Shown: positions 1 through 25,481, counted from the first letter of the stretch. The stretch: DNA of 64,000 bases from Amorphochlora amoebiformis (GCA_054601695.1 BAAHQB010000057.1:829590-893589); one strand, 5' to 3'. The notes: generated from the letters alone by a model not told the origin. Program-made: numbers and translations.

Positions 1-316
1 AGGAACAACAACCGTTAGTCTCCAAGATGATCATAGTCGATAATGTGATGTGATTCATGTCTAGATGGAGGCGCCGCCAGGCGTCTAACCAAGGCAGGCT
101 TGCTAATTAACGGTTTAAAACGAGGAGTTCTGAGGCTACGAGTGCGTACACAAAAACATTCGGTTGCCATTTATAACTGATTAATCGTGGACGAAAGCGT
201 CCAATCTAAGTGTTGTTATTCCCTTATCCGCCAGAAGCTAACCATTCGGTGGCAGCTTGAGATCTCCGGATTTTTTTGGGGTTCTCTCGTGGTTACACTA
301 GTTACATTGGTCTGAG

Positions 317-3130
<2,814 letters not shown>

Positions 3131-3414
3131 TGTTTTGGCTGGACGGGAGGGCATACACACGCTTGGAGGCCTCTCGGGCGTCGCCTCCGGCAAGACGGCT
3201 TGGTTGGGCAATGGGTTCCGCCCTTATTTGTCGGTCTGGAGATTTATTAATTCGGATGGCGTGAATGGTGTAGGTTCCGCTTTGGATTCCGGACAGATTT
3301 TGTCTCCATGAGTCTCTGTAGCTCTCCGGGAATATCTAGGATCTCGTGTAAGCAGATCACGTCGGTTGCTCCGACAAACGACGAAGACAAGATCCTTACG
3401 TGTGATCCCTAACG
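3131..3414. other. Short intergenic space between divergent genes
   Basis: 284 bases separate the proposed start of the PB1-UBA gene on the minus strand from the ELO start codon on the plus strand. It should contain both promoters. I recognise no TATA box or other core element. Confidence 0.4.
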
Positions 3415-4371
3415 ATGACTGGCGCAACCAAACCACAGGACTCGCCTTGCGACGCTGCAGATGCCATGGTGAATCCAACAAGGGTGAGCACCAAAGTCAA
3501 AAAGCAGGATGGCATGCAGACCCCGGGGCTTATTCTGCCCATGGGTCTGGTAGCTTTGCAGATTGCGATGGTCAAGCGTGTCTGGGCCGAAGAAGGACAA
3601 ATAGAGTACACTCCTGAAACTAATCCGTTCGCTAAGTGCTCCTGGATCCCGCCTCTAGTGATGAGCGTGGGGTATCTGGCGGTGATATTCGGTGGCCAGC
3701 GCTACATGAGGGATCGCGCACCGCTCGACGATTTGGCCAAGCCGTACATGCTGCTCTACAACCTCTACCAGACCGTCTTCAACAGCTGGTGGATCGTGAT
3801 GACGATCATGGAGGTGTACAGTCTCGGTTACCCGTTGTTTGGACTTCCCCTGACCCTCACGCGAGAGCAGTTCAACCTGGGTTTCCTCATCTGGCTGCAC
3901 TACCAGAATAAGTACCTTGAGATGATGGACACAATGTTCATGGTCATGCGCAAAAAGACAAAGCAGATCAGCTTCTTGCACTGCTACCACCACTTGCTGC
4001 TGCTGTGGGTCTGGTGGATTGTGTGCGCCAACGGCTGTGGCGGCGAGTGCTACTTTGGCGCGCTGATGAACTCCATCATCCACGTCCTCATGTACGGCTA
4101 CTACTTCCTCTCCACGCTCAAGATCCCCGTGCCCTGGAAGAAATACCTTACCAAGCTCCAAATGTTGCAGTTCGCCGTCTGTCTCACGCATACACTCTAC
4201 GCGATATACTACAACATCTACCCTCGCTGGCTCTGCCTCTGGGAGGTCTGGGTGATGACCAACATGCTCTATCTCTTCAACCAATTTTACAAACAGGCCT
4301 ACAAGGCCAAACAGGCAAGGAAACGCAATCTGGCAAACAAGAACAAGGTATGCTGTTTTTGTATCCTCTGA
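3415..4371 (+). CDS. ELO-family very-long-chain / PUFA fatty acid elongase
   Basis: This 318-residue protein is the condensing enzyme (3-ketoacyl-CoA synthase) of the ER elongation cycle, adding two carbons from malonyl-CoA to an acyl-CoA. The family signatures appear in order: KYLEMMDTMFMVMRKK (the KxxExxDT box), FLHCYHHLLLLW (the HxxHH box), NSIIHVLMYGYYFLS (the NxxxHxxMYxYY box) and TKLQMLQF. Several hydrophobic segments fit a multi-pass membrane protein, and the end is basic (KQARKRNLANKNK), as expected for ER retention. Length is normal for the family. The reading is uninterrupted from ATG 3415. After NKNK there is a possible splice donor (AAG then gtatgc, about 4348), so the last seven residues could be intronic read-through and a further exon could exist. 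Substrate preference cannot be told from sequence; the boxes fit the PUFA type. Confidence 0.93.
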   Translation: MTGATKPQDSPCDAADAMVNPTRVSTKVKKQDGMQTPGLILPMGLVALQIAMVKRVWAEEGQIEYTPETNPFAKCSWIPPLVMSVGYLAVIFGGQRYMRDRAPLDDLAKPYMLLYNLYQTVFNSWWIVMTIMEVYSLGYPLFGLPLTLTREQFNLGFLIWLHYQNKYLEMMDTMFMVMRKKTKQISFLHCYHHLLLLWVWWIVCANGCGGECYFGALMNSIIHVLMYGYYFLSTLKIPVPWKKYLTKLQMLQFAVCLTHTLYAIYYNIYPRWLCLWEVWVMTNMLYLFNQFYKQAYKAKQARKRNLANKNKVCCFCIL

Positions 4372-4377
4372 CTGGTG

Positions 4378-5337
<960 letters not shown>

Positions 5338-5575
5338 TGTCAGCGTAGCAGTGGTAGTTGTCCGATTGACTGTTGTCCGTTTGGATTATAGCAAATGATA
5401 ATGACTAAATTCACAAGAAAATTCTCGCGTAGAAGGCCTTCCCTACCTAAGGTCTTCCCTTGGAAGATCTTCCCCTCGGATGACTATTGCTAATTCGCAT
5501 GCGTAGATTACGAATATGACGGTAGTCTAGCGATCTGACGTCTAGTTAAGCTTGTAGGTCCGGTATACGTTAACA
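5338..5575 (-). repeat. 3' LTR of the copia element
   Basis: 238 bp, the second copy of the LTR. The final codons and stop of the Gag-Pol frame (5542-5575) lie inside it, so the LTR sequence is both coding and regulatory. Confidence 0.95.
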
Positions 5576-8500
5576 CTCCCCCTCGACGCGCCGCTCCTGC
5601 CAGCGTCGACCTCTGCTGCGCTCTTGGTTGGAGCCACATGCGCTTCCGTGTCCAGATATGCTTCCGCCAGCTTGAAGAGTGTAGCACCGCTCACAGCCTT
5701 GGTAAGCCCATCCGCTAACTGTTGATCTGTTGGTATATATTCCAACATATATATCCCACGTTGCAGGTGATCCCGACAGTAGTGGAAGTGCAGATCGACG
5801 GCCTTGGTTTTCTGAGACAAGATAGGATTCTCCGCGATCCGTATACACGCAGTGTTGTCCTCATAAACCATCGACGATCCCAACTTCACGTCCAACTCTA
5901 AAAATAAGTTCCGCATCCATAGCAATTCGTCCAGCCCTTCCGACAAAGCGACGTACTCGGCAATGGCTGAGCTCTTCACAGCAATTGTCTGTCGCTTCGA
6001 ACGCCAATGTATCAAATTTCCTCCGAAGATGATCAAACATCCACTTGTCGACCTTCTAGTATCCAGGCATCCAGCATGATCAGCGTCGACATACATCTTC
6101 ATATCAGTCCCAGCGTTCGTGAACCGAAGTCCGTAGTGCAGTGTACGCTTGATGTACCTCAGGGCGTACTCTACAGCCAGCATGTGACTTCGCTTCGGAT
6201 CGTTCAGGTACCTTGACAGCTTTGATACCGTGTATGCTAAGTCCGGTCTTGTACATGTTGCTAAGTACGCAATCTTCCCAATAATGGAGCGATATTTTTC
6301 TTGGTCAACTCCAGGTCCTTCTTCGTCTTTGGTGAGCTTCACAGATGGTGCCATAGGCGTGGTGACTCCCTTGCAGTTTTGCATCTTGTACTCGATCAGA
6401 ATCCTCTTAGCGTAGGCTTCTTGTGACATTATCAGGTCCTTTCCAATCTTCGTCACCGATATTCCCAGAACAAAATCCAGCTCACCCATTTCTTTAATCC
6501 CAAATCTAGCACGGAGGCCTTGCAGGAACGTATACCCATCCTTCTCTCGCGCTGCTGTACACACGACGTCGTCCACGTATACACATACGATGACGTCCCT
6601 CTGATGATGCATGTAGACGCACGGGTCACTCCTGCACCTCCGATATCCTTTCGACTCCATATATTTGTCGAAGCATTTGTTCCAGTTCCTCCCAGCAGTC
6701 TTCAGCCCGTAGATGCTCTTCTGAAGGTCACATACGTATTTGCTTGGATCGTACTTATCCCTCATGCTCTCTGGTATCTCCATATAGACTTCGTCGTCCT
6801 CTGGTCCGTGTAGGTACGCGTTGTTGATGTCCGCACTCAATACCTTTCGTCCCTTCACTTGTGCAAGTGCCAGAATGGCCCTTAAGCTGGCGATCCTCAG
6901 TGTCGGGGCGTATCGATCATTAAAGCTCACCCCATACTGTGTATATCCCTTCGCCACCACGCGTGCCTTCTTGCGCCCAGGTTCACCATCCTTGTTCAGT
7001 TTCTGCTTGTAGAGAGTCCTAACACCAACAACCCTCATCTCAGGTCGTCGTGCGATGATCTTCCAGGTCCCGTTCTTCTCCAGTGCCTCTATCTCTTCAT
7101 CGGTTGCCTTCACCCATGCAGGATGATGCCTCGCCTCCTCCCAGTTCTTGGGTTCGGTGCCGTCGCTTATACCGAACATGCAGTCCTCCATCGCCGCAGC
7201 CACTTCAACGTTGCCCTTAGCGCTTGGGATCTCGCTGCCTCCTTGTCCGTCGTATACTGTGCGTTGCGTCCGAGTGCGTGTTGAACGCCTAGGTGCCGTT
7301 TCTTCTTCGTCGTCGTTGTCGTCGTCGTCGTCAGACTCCCCCATATCCGGTGCATTGTTCTTCTCCCCCTCTCCGTCGGCAGCCTTGTCGTCGGAGAACG
7401 TCGTTTCAGGATATATATATATATCATTCTGCTTCTCAGGAGATATATATATATCTTCTCGTCGAGCCTTGAAGTTGAATATGGTATCGTAGAACCTAAC
7501 ATGCGCCTCTTTCACCACTTTACCGTTTTCCTTAAGCACTTTGAACGTTTTAGTCTGATCCCCTGTGTATCCTAGGAACCTGCATCGTTCAGCCTTGTCG
7601 CCGAATCCGCCTTGATCCATCAGTTTTGGGTCTTTAACACGATATCCGACACATCCAAAGGCATGTAGATGTGCCACCGATGGCTTCTTCTTGAAGATTT
7701 TCTCGTACGCGGTCCTCTTCCCTCGTGATGGTGGTATGCGATTAAGTGTATATATCGCATATCGGAGTGCTGCTGGCCAATACTTCAATCCCAAGCCGCT
7801 TTGCTTCAGCGCTGCCCGAGTCATTCTCTTGACCGTCTGGATTCGCCTCTCGATGAACCCATTCTGCTGTGGTGTTCTTGGTGCTGCCTGAACGATTTCA
7901 ATGCCCTTTCCACGGCAGTAGTCCACCAGCTGCTTATCTAGCACCTCCTTGCCGTCGTCGTACACGAACCTCTTCAATCTTTTGCCAGTTTTGTTCTCCA
8001 ACATCTCCAGGTAAGCCTTGAACTCCTTGAAAAACTTCTTGCCTCCTAACGATGTTCCCATCAGGTATCCAGATCCTTCGTCGGCCAAAACGATAGCATA
8101 GCTGCCCTCTGGTGACCCGACGTACTTTCCAATAACGTCTCCATGCCATGTATCCATCACCGTCTTCACCTTGTGCTCCTTCGGTTTCTTGGAGCTCATT
8201 GGTTGCTTCTTCATCTTCGTGACTTGGCAGCATTCGCATACCTCTGGATGCTCCTTGACATCCGAAATTGACAATCCAGCCACGACTCCCGACTTCTTCA
8301 TCTTCTTGATGACCCTACTTGGCGTATGTCCTAGTGCCAGGTGCCATTTCCATAAGGACCTCGACCTCGCCTTGTCGTCAAACCATGCGCCAAGGTTATC
8401 ATCGTTCGCCACAGGGATGAGGAAGAGCTTCTTCTTGGTCCCAGAAGTCCTGCAGATCTCATCTCCATCCTTCATAATCGAGACGTCGTCCTGCTCCCCC

Positions 8501-9756
8501 ACGAACCTGAGTCGATATCCATCTTCACGTAGCCGCCGTTGAGCCACGTAGTTCGCCGCAGCTCCGGGGCAATATGCCACATTGGTCATCTTGAGTACTT
8601 TCCCATTCCTTAGTGGCACTTCAACGTCCCCAAAGCCCTTGGATTCCATTCGGGTCTCGCCGTTGCCTAGCTTGAAAGCATGATTCTTCACCACCCTGAA
8701 GGTCTTGAAGTACCGCTTGTCCTTGAAGCAGCTCCTCGTGCATCCACTGTCGAGCACCAGATATCCAGCAGTCGAGCCGTCGCCCCAGTTGCCTGCCACC
8801 GTGCTCCAGTTGTAATCCGATTCGCTGCCATCCTCAAGTATCGCCGCATCATCATCTTGTTTGTTGAGCAATGGACAATCCTTCTTCATGTGCCCCTTCT
8901 TTTTGCACTTGAAACATTTGCCCCTGAACTTCCTCGATGCTCCCTTCGGCCTCCCAGACTTCGCGGTCATCAACTTGTCGATCCTAGTCTTCATCTTCGC
9001 AAGATCCTTCGCAGACATGTCCTTGAGATTCTTGGTCCCTTGATGCTCATGGCCGGCCGCCACGATATCCTTTACCTTGGTCTCATAGTTGTTAGCCGCC
9101 TTCCTTGCCGCAACACTAGTGATCGCCGTTACCGCCGCTTGGTAGGTAGTAGGGTGCAGTGCAATATTCTCGAGTGTAGAGCCGTACTCGTCCTCCGGGA
9201 GAGCCATCATGAGCGCCACGATCCTGTCCTCGTCGTCCATGGTCTTGCCCAGCCCGGTGAGTGCATCCGCCGTCTCCTCGATCTCCGAAGCCAGCTTCCC
9301 GAAATCGCCGCTGTAATCGTCAAGCGTCTGACGATTCAACTTCTTCTGTAGCTTCATCCTCCTAAACAGTCGTGGACCCTCGATGCCAGCGCGCAGACGA
9401 GCCCAGAGGTACACTGGATCCTCCCTCCCGGTTGTAAGATGTTCATACTTACGTCCCACCGTGAGCACCAATGTAGCATGCAGTAGCATCCTCAACTTTA
9501 TATGCGCGTCCTCTTTCCCATCGAGATTCGTTGCCCATTTCCCCTCCTTCATCTCAACCACATGCTGTGGACGTAGAGCGTCAGGATTCTTCCAATCCAT
9601 GATGGATCGTGCCCCAAGCTTCATGCAGTCCTCGAGCTGAAGTGCCTTCACCATCATAGAGACGCTCTTGGCGTACTTGGTCCAGTCGTCCTCCTTGGTA
9701 AGCTTCAGCTTGGCAGTCCACTTGAGTAGGGCAGTACGTGTCGCTTCGAAACTCAT
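5542..9756 (-). CDS. Copia Gag-Pol polyprotein, 1404 aa
   Basis: One continuous frame carries all copia-type activities in canonical order (positions approximate). An N-terminal Gag region is followed by a CCHC zinc knuckle near residue 285 (CFKCKKKGHMKKDC). The aspartic protease active site LVLDSGCTRSC is near 335. A GAG-pre-integrase HHCC region (HLALGH ... CECC) is followed by an integrase core with D in DTWHGDV, D in FVYDDGK and E in GFIERRIQ, about 535-635. Reverse transcriptase carries VYVDDVV near 1060. RNase H has YVDADHAG near 1220 and a final QLADGLTK. No stop or frameshift is visible, so the element could be active. Integrase lying before reverse transcriptase is diagnostic of Ty1/copia. 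The C-terminus is encoded by the polypurine tract and LTR. Confidence 0.97.
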   Translation of the reverse strand: MSFEATRTALLKWTAKLKLTKEDDWTKYAKSVSMMVKALQLEDCMKLGARSIMDWKNPDALRPQHVVEMKEGKWATNLDGKEDAHIKLRMLLHATLVLTVGRKYEHLTTGREDPVYLWARLRAGIEGPRLFRRMKLQKKLNRQTLDDYSGDFGKLASEIEETADALTGLGKTMDDEDRIVALMMALPEDEYGSTLENIALHPTTYQAAVTAITSVAARKAANNYETKVKDIVAAGHEHQGTKNLKDMSAKDLAKMKTRIDKLMTAKSGRPKGASRKFRGKCFKCKKKGHMKKDCPLLNKQDDDAAILEDGSESDYNWSTVAGNWGDGSTAGYLVLDSGCTRSCFKDKRYFKTFRVVKNHAFKLGNGETRMESKGFGDVEVPLRNGKVLKMTNVAYCPGAAANYVAQRRLREDGYRLRFVGEQDDVSIMKDGDEICRTSGTKKKLFLIPVANDDNLGAWFDDKARSRSLWKWHLALGHTPSRVIKKMKKSGVVAGLSISDVKEHPEVCECCQVTKMKKQPMSSKKPKEHKVKTVMDTWHGDVIGKYVGSPEGSYAIVLADEGSGYLMGTSLGGKKFFKEFKAYLEMLENKTGKRLKRFVYDDGKEVLDKQLVDYCRGKGIEIVQAAPRTPQQNGFIERRIQTVKRMTRAALKQSGLGLKYWPAALRYAIYTLNRIPPSRGKRTAYEKIFKKKPSVAHLHAFGCVGYRVKDPKLMDQGGFGDKAERCRFLGYTGDQTKTFKVLKENGKVVKEAHVRFYDTIFNFKARREDIYISPEKQNDIYIYPETTFSDDKAADGEGEKNNAPDMGESDDDDDNDDEEETAPRRSTRTRTQRTVYDGQGGSEIPSAKGNVEVAAAMEDCMFGISDGTEPKNWEEARHHPAWVKATDEEIEALEKNGTWKIIARRPEMRVVGVRTLYKQKLNKDGEPGRKKARVVAKGYTQYGVSFNDRYAPTLRIASLRAILALAQVKGRKVLSADINNAYLHGPEDDEVYMEIPESMRDKYDPSKYVCDLQKSIYGLKTAGRNWNKCFDKYMESKGYRRCRSDPCVYMHHQRDVIVCVYVDDVVCTAAREKDGYTFLQGLRARFGIKEMGELDFVLGISVTKIGKDLIMSQEAYAKRILIEYKMQNCKGVTTPMAPSVKLTKDEEGPGVDQEKYRSIIGKIAYLATCTRPDLAYTVSKLSRYLNDPKRSHMLAVEYALRYIKRTLHYGLRFTNAGTDMKMYVDADHAGCLDTRRSTSGCLIIFGGNLIHWRSKRQTIAVKSSAIAEYVALSEGLDELLWMRNLFLELDVKLGSSMVYEDNTACIRIAENPILSQKTKAVDLHFHYCRDHLQRGIYMLEYIPTDQQLADGLTKAVSGATLFKLAEAYLDTEAHVAPTKSAAEVDAGRSGASRGSVNVYRTYKLN
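5576..5584 (-). promoter_or_regulatory. Polypurine tract of the copia element
   Basis: GAGGGGGAG lies immediately before the 3' LTR in element orientation, the expected place for priming plus-strand DNA synthesis. It is also translated as part of the Gag-Pol frame. Confidence 0.8.
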
Positions 9757-9760
9757 AACC
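9752..9760 (-). promoter_or_regulatory. Primer binding site, half-tRNA-iMet type, overlapping the start codon
   Basis: Directly after the 5' LTR the element reads GGTTATGAG. This is complementary to CTCATAACC, the anticodon loop and stem side of initiator tRNA-Met, not to a tRNA 3' end. Drosophila copia and yeast Ty5 are known to prime from such a half-tRNA. The ATG inside this site (9756-9754) is also the first codon of Gag-Pol. Confidence 0.65.
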
Positions 9761-9998
9761 TGTCAGCGTAGCAGTGGTAGTTGTCCGATTGACTGTTGTC
9801 CGTTTGGATTATAGCAAATGATAATGACTAAATTCACAAGAAAATTCTCGCGTAGAAGGCCTTCCCTACCTAAGGTCTTCCCTTGGAAGATCTTCCCCTC
9901 GGATGACTATTGCTAATTCGCATGCGTAGATTACGAATATGACGGTAGTCTAGCGATCTGACGTCTAGTTAAGCTTGTAGGTCCGGTATACGTTAACA
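9761..9998 (-). repeat. 5' LTR of the copia element
   Basis: 238 bp. In element orientation it begins TGTTAACGTATACC and ends ACGCTGACA. It appears identical to the copy at 5338-5575. It should contain the element promoter and the R region, but I recognise no clear TATA box. Confidence 0.95.
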
Positions 9999-9999
9999 A

Positions 10000-10033
<34 letters not shown>

Positions 10034-10066
10034 AAACATGTATATATGTATATATATAATATATAA

Positions 10067-10110
<44 letters not shown>

Positions 10111-10154
10111 AATATGTGTAATATATATTTATATATTTACACACACACACACAA

Positions 10155-10186
<32 letters not shown>

Positions 10187-10322
10187 CACACACACGCATA
10201 TATATATATATATATATATATTTATAATATATATATATATACATAATATATACCCATATGACCTATGCCAGGGCGGTAGAAGCAGTGAGGAAAACTTAAA
10301 CAAAGACAACTAGGTATTTTTA

Positions 10323-10360
<38 letters not shown>

Positions 10361-10373
10361 GTATATATATATA

Positions 10374-10411
<38 letters not shown>

Positions 10412-10415
10412 TTAG

Positions 10416-10493
<78 letters not shown>

Positions 10494-10578
10494 AATATAC
10501 ACAGTGTTGTCGTGTTGTCGTGCCCGTGCTTTGGATAGACACAAATACACTCATATATTACATATACATATATATATA

Positions 10579-10619
<41 letters not shown>

Positions 10620-10639
10620 TTGATTTTTGGATATATCTA

Positions 10640-10702
<63 letters not shown>

Positions 10703-11337
10703 ACAGACAACACGACAACAGGACAACAGGAGGTCCGCTTACAAACCTTCAAACCGATCTCACCGGAATGTGCATTTACTACCACCATTACTATTTTATC
10801 CAACTTGGCCTTGCCGCTGGGTGAGCATTACATTCTAGACATTACAGCATTAGAATCCGGAGGCATGCCGTCAATTATTTTAAACTTTATTTCAAACTTG
10901 CTGCCCACCTGTAGAAATTCATATGATAATATGTAATATATATATATATATATACTAGATACATATATATATATATTATAAATATATATATAATATATAT
11001 ATATACTAGATATATATATATATATATATATATATATCTAGATATATATATATATATATATGCATGTGTATGACATGAGTGACATAAGCATGTATATATC
11101 ATAATAAACATTTACTAGGCTTGTTAATACTGTTATAACTGCTATAACTCATTAATCAGTATCGTGGTATATGTAGACGATGTACGTAATCATAGGTAGA
11201 CGTCAGGCGCTTCGATACAGCAACCTAAGATATACAGAATCTAGAGAACATGCCACATGTACGTGTACATACATACCTACGTAATTCAATGTGATATATG
11301 TTAAATAGAATATGTTAAATAGAATAATATATAATTA

Positions 11338-11378
<41 letters not shown>

Positions 11379-11432
11379 ATGTAGTGTACATGTGCAGTCG
11401 TACATGATGTTTGTTTATTAATTATATAATAG

Positions 11433-11466
<34 letters not shown>

Positions 11467-11526
11467 TCTAGTATATATATATATATATATCTGAGAAAGG
11501 GGGTTTATATATATATCTTATATATA

Positions 11527-11598
<72 letters not shown>

Positions 11599-11900
11599 AT
11601 ATATACATATCTAGATATATATATATATATTGTTTAAGTATCAATGCCTTGGGGGCAGCGGAATATATAGTGCAAACCACCCTGATGTACTTCATTGCAC
11701 CATTTGGAAACAGATAACTTATGAGTGGGGGGTTCCCACTTAGGCAGTACAAGAGTTGCGGCGTACACGTGTTGCTACTAACTGACATAACCGGTACTAT
11801 CCGGTATCTCCGGGGATTCACTAAAACAAGATCTCCAGGTATCTCCAGTGGGTCTCTGTGGATCTCGGGCTATTCCTGGCGCCAATTATATATATATATA

Positions 11901-11940
<40 letters not shown>

Positions 11941-12005
11941 ACTTATTATCATTTGTAATACTCTTATAATAATATTATAATGTATAATTATAATATTATA
12001 CATTG

Positions 12006-12066
<61 letters not shown>

Positions 12067-12280
12067 GACATACGCATAAATGGTTGTCTAATTACACTTA
12101 CTGTATATATTGAATCATTGATTATAGTATTATACAGTACTACACGTATATATACATAGATATGCACACTGCACCTGTATTACATTACATGTCATTCATG
12201 TATATAACTATATATATATATATATATATATATTATAAATATTATATATATATATACATATATATATTCATGTATATAAC

Positions 12281-12344
<64 letters not shown>

Positions 12345-12383
12345 GTGTATACATATATAGTTATATATAATATTATAGAAATC

Positions 12384-12415
<32 letters not shown>

Positions 12416-12475
12416 CATAATATCTATGCAAATGTAAATACGCTATATTATAAATAAATGGATATACATACACAT
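9999..12475. repeat. Intergenic (AT)n-rich DNA
   Basis: Blocks of alternating A/T alternate with islands of ordinary sequence at 10251-10320, 10500-10560, 10710-10935, 11065-11340, 11635-11885 and 12065-12200. The islands have no recognisable coding motif in either strand. The 11635-11885 island has several short ccggta/tccgg motifs and could be an old repeat. Confidence 0.75.
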
Positions 12476-12511
12476 TGGGTTTGTGTGCATTTGGAACCTT
12501 GTGTGTATGGG

Positions 12512-12549
<38 letters not shown>

Positions 12550-12788
12550 ACATTGTGACATTATGTGTGTGTGCGTGTGTCTACATGTGACATTGTGTGT
12601 GTGTGCACTATGTAAACATTGTGTATTTGGGAACGTCGTGTGTGTGTGTGTGTGTGTGTGTGTGGGAGTTGTGTTTATGCCAACGTGAGTGTCTGCTGTT
12701 TGTGTGTGTGTGTGTGTGGGTTGTGTGTGTGTGTGTGTGGGTTATGTGTGTGTGTATTTGTGTTCGTGTGTGTGTGTGTGTGTATGTG

Positions 12789-12824
<36 letters not shown>

Positions 12825-13005
12825 TTGTGTGTGTGTGTGGGTTTGTGTGTGTGTGTGTGTATGTGTGGGTGTGTGTGTGTGTGTGTGCGTGCCGTGCAGG
12901 TTGCGTGTTTGTGCCGGGGTATGTATCATTATAAGTTATTACTATGTTACTAATATAATATCGTGTATGTGTATATAAATAAAGCATGGGTTGTGTGTGT
13001 GCGTG
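12476..13005. repeat. (TG)n compound microsatellite
   Basis: More than 400 bases of imperfect (TG)n broken by short words such as ttgtg, tgggt and tatg. All six frames give Val/Cys or His/Thr readings, which are not genes. Confidence 0.9.
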
Positions 13006-13363
13006 GCTGTCTCTGGTCAAAAGACTCAAAGCCATGGTCCATGGAGGGAACTTACCCTCTAATAGTATAAAGATGAAACCGTCTACGTTAGTATTCCATC
13101 AGTTTTAAGTGAAACCTCTAATAGTCAATGGTATGAAACCGTCGATGTCGGGAGAATCGCGGTTTTGTTTTTTGACAAGAAGCGCCTGTTTTTGACTACA
13201 TATATTCGGAGGACGCCGAGGACTGGCGGTCTGTTTGAGCGTTCGTGCATCTTCTTGGGTTTCATTCATCCGCTTCGGAGAGACAGCTACTAGGATCCAA
13301 ACGTAGTCAAATCGCTTAGACAGAGAGGGAGCGCAAGTTTGTGCCTGGATCGGGTCGATATCG
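13006..13363. other. Upstream region of the kinesin gene
   Basis: Ordinary-composition sequence before the kinesin start codon. It contains a degenerate direct repeat (cctctaatagt ... atgaaaccgtc) at about 13056-13085 and 13111-13145. I recognise no core promoter element. Confidence 0.45.
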
Positions 13364-20253
<6,890 letters not shown>

Positions 20254-20522
20254 TAACATAACGCTGCTTTCGGGATGAAGAGCTCAGAGTCATCACCGTC
20301 ACCCAGCCCAGCGGTATCTATGTCCCACACATGCGTCACTGGCTCCCTGCTAAACCTTCTAGACCTGCTAGACCTTCTAGCCCTGCTAGACCTTCTGGAT
20401 CTGTAGGCTTTGGCGCCATCAGACGTTTCATGTGCTTGTCAAGTTGTAGACCAATAATTAAGATCGTAATAGAATCATTAATAACTACAATTTCTTCCGA
20501 TGGATATATACATACATATATT

Positions 20523-20621
<99 letters not shown>

Positions 20622-20752
20622 GTATATATACACATGTACATATATAGATATGTATCTAGTGTATACACACATATAACATACACACATATATAATATACTG
20701 TATATATGTATACTAGTATATATTTCATGATAAATGACGAAGATGAAAATAG

Positions 20753-20807
<55 letters not shown>

Positions 20808-20848
20808 ATATATACACATGTATATATACATATATATACTAGATATAT

Positions 20849-20917
<69 letters not shown>

Positions 20918-21680
20918 AGATATATATATATATATATATATATTATTATCATATATGTATACATGCAGTACATAATATCTAGAATGTCTCAGAGAGCATG
21001 TCTTAGTGAGGACCTCAGTACGTAATGAGTCAGTATTAGGGTCCATTTACTTTAGGGTTACTATAGGTTAGTGTCAGGCATAACTATGTACTAGATCTAG
21101 TCCGAGTATGCATGCATCGGATCCCGCCATAGCGTAAATCTAGTAAATAGTAGAAATACTCAATAATAGATATACTAGAAATACTTGATACGCGCGTATC
21201 TATAGTACATTTTGACCTACAATAATGTAACAATATTATCTAGATTGCATGACGGAGTCATTCCGTGAGATCTACGTACTTAGACTAGTTAGAAGTTAGC
21301 TAGGTTAGAGCCTAGAGAGCTAGAGACTAGAGATAGTCTTGACTGGTACTAGTAGTGGTATTAACTAGATTAACTTGCTTTGACTTGAATATCTAGAACA
21401 AGATCTAATCACAGTCTTTCGTTAAAGAAACTAGAGTGTATCCCAGATACTCGAGGAATTTATCCAGTCTGTCTATCGATATCCAAGATATCATGATAAT
21501 CGTTCAGCTGCAGTCAAGTCGTGACCTAACCCCACAAAGACGAACAACCTGCTTAGCACGATGAGCTTCCAGATATCGCTTCGCAGTCTGGTTCGTACTC
21601 GATAGCCGCTACGATATGCGCAGGTCTTGGCAAGTTTTGCGAGAATCACCAAGCAAGGGAACCATAGGCCAGACCAAGGT
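20254..21680. other. Convergent intergenic region
   Basis: This separates the 3' ends of the kinesin (+) and TPR (-) genes. A C/T-rich 12-bp-type repeat (cttctagacctgctagac) lies at 20355-20402, and an (AT)n block at about 20505-20950. 20970-21680 is ordinary-composition sequence rich in ctag words, with no coding signal that I can support. Confidence 0.6.
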
Positions 21681-24756
<3,076 letters not shown>

Positions 24757-25064
24757 CGCCTGTGCTGGACTCGAGAGTCCTTCTAAGCCTCGTCTTCTTA
24801 ACCTCTGACCCTCTCAGCCTCTTTTCGTCTCACAGAACTCCCCTGAAACAGTGGTTCACCCAAAGCACTTGTCCAACCACAATCAAATTCCTGTACAATC
24901 CCCCGTGTAGACACGGATCTGAGAACGCCGAGGCCAATCGTGAGTCAGCCACTCCCGATTAATAATAACAATATTAATTCGGATCGATCCTCCAACTAAG
25001 GCTCCAAGCAAGTCTCCCTTCAAACCATGATGGTCGATGGAAAAAGAGACGTGGCGAAGCGCAA
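24757..25064. other. Upstream region of the TPR gene
   Basis: About 300 bases of ordinary composition, likely the promoter of the minus-strand TPR gene. No core element recognised. Confidence 0.4.
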
Positions 25065-25395
25065 GTGCAATCGTTGCTAAAGGTGGGCGAAAAAGCCGAG
25101 CCTCCAAACCCCCCCGGATCGAAGCCTATTTCCACCTGCAAGATTTGCAACAATCAGCGACACGGTGTGCAGGCAACTCGCTTCAACACGCTCCTGGTCA
25201 AGTGTCCTTCAATCACTCAGGATGTGCTGGTGGTCAAGTGTCCTTCAATCACTCAGGATGTGCTGGTGAACCTCATCAACTCTGCCATCAGCAGCGACAC
25301 CAAATGGCCCCCGATGAACGTGCGCTGAATGCGTGGGAGCGGGTTGCATATGATACATTTATATACATATATATTTACATATATATATATATGTA

Positions 25396-25437
<42 letters not shown>

Positions 25438-25438
25438 A

Positions 25439-25481
<43 letters not shown>

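Larger units (their letters stand above)
5338..9998 (-). mobile_element. Intact Ty1/copia LTR retrotransposon (4,661 bp)
   Basis: The element is bounded by two 238-bp LTRs with TG...CA ends, at 5338-5575 and 9761-9998. They read identical base for base, which implies a recent insertion. It encodes one unbroken Gag-Pol frame on the minus strand. Internal sequence flanking the frame is almost absent: the start codon lies five bases inside the 5' LTR junction, and the stop codon lies within the 3' LTR. The flanks on both sides are (AT)n, so the target-site duplication cannot be told from the microsatellite. Confidence 0.97.

Noticed and set aside
3655-4284. 209-residue open reading on the minus strand
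   Set aside because: Antisense shadow of the ELO gene, which has all its catalytic motifs on the plus strand.
8680-9351. 223-residue plus-strand open reading inside the copia element
   Set aside because: Antisense shadow of the Gag-protease region; no motif in this frame.
10697-10936. Possible small gene (open reading with TFKPISPECAF)
   Set aside because: No family match on either strand, no convincing start or splice context, and flanked by (AT)n; left as unassigned intergenic sequence.
12458-13035. Val-Cys and His-Thr open readings
   Set aside because: Products of (TG)n/(CA)n; no coding features.
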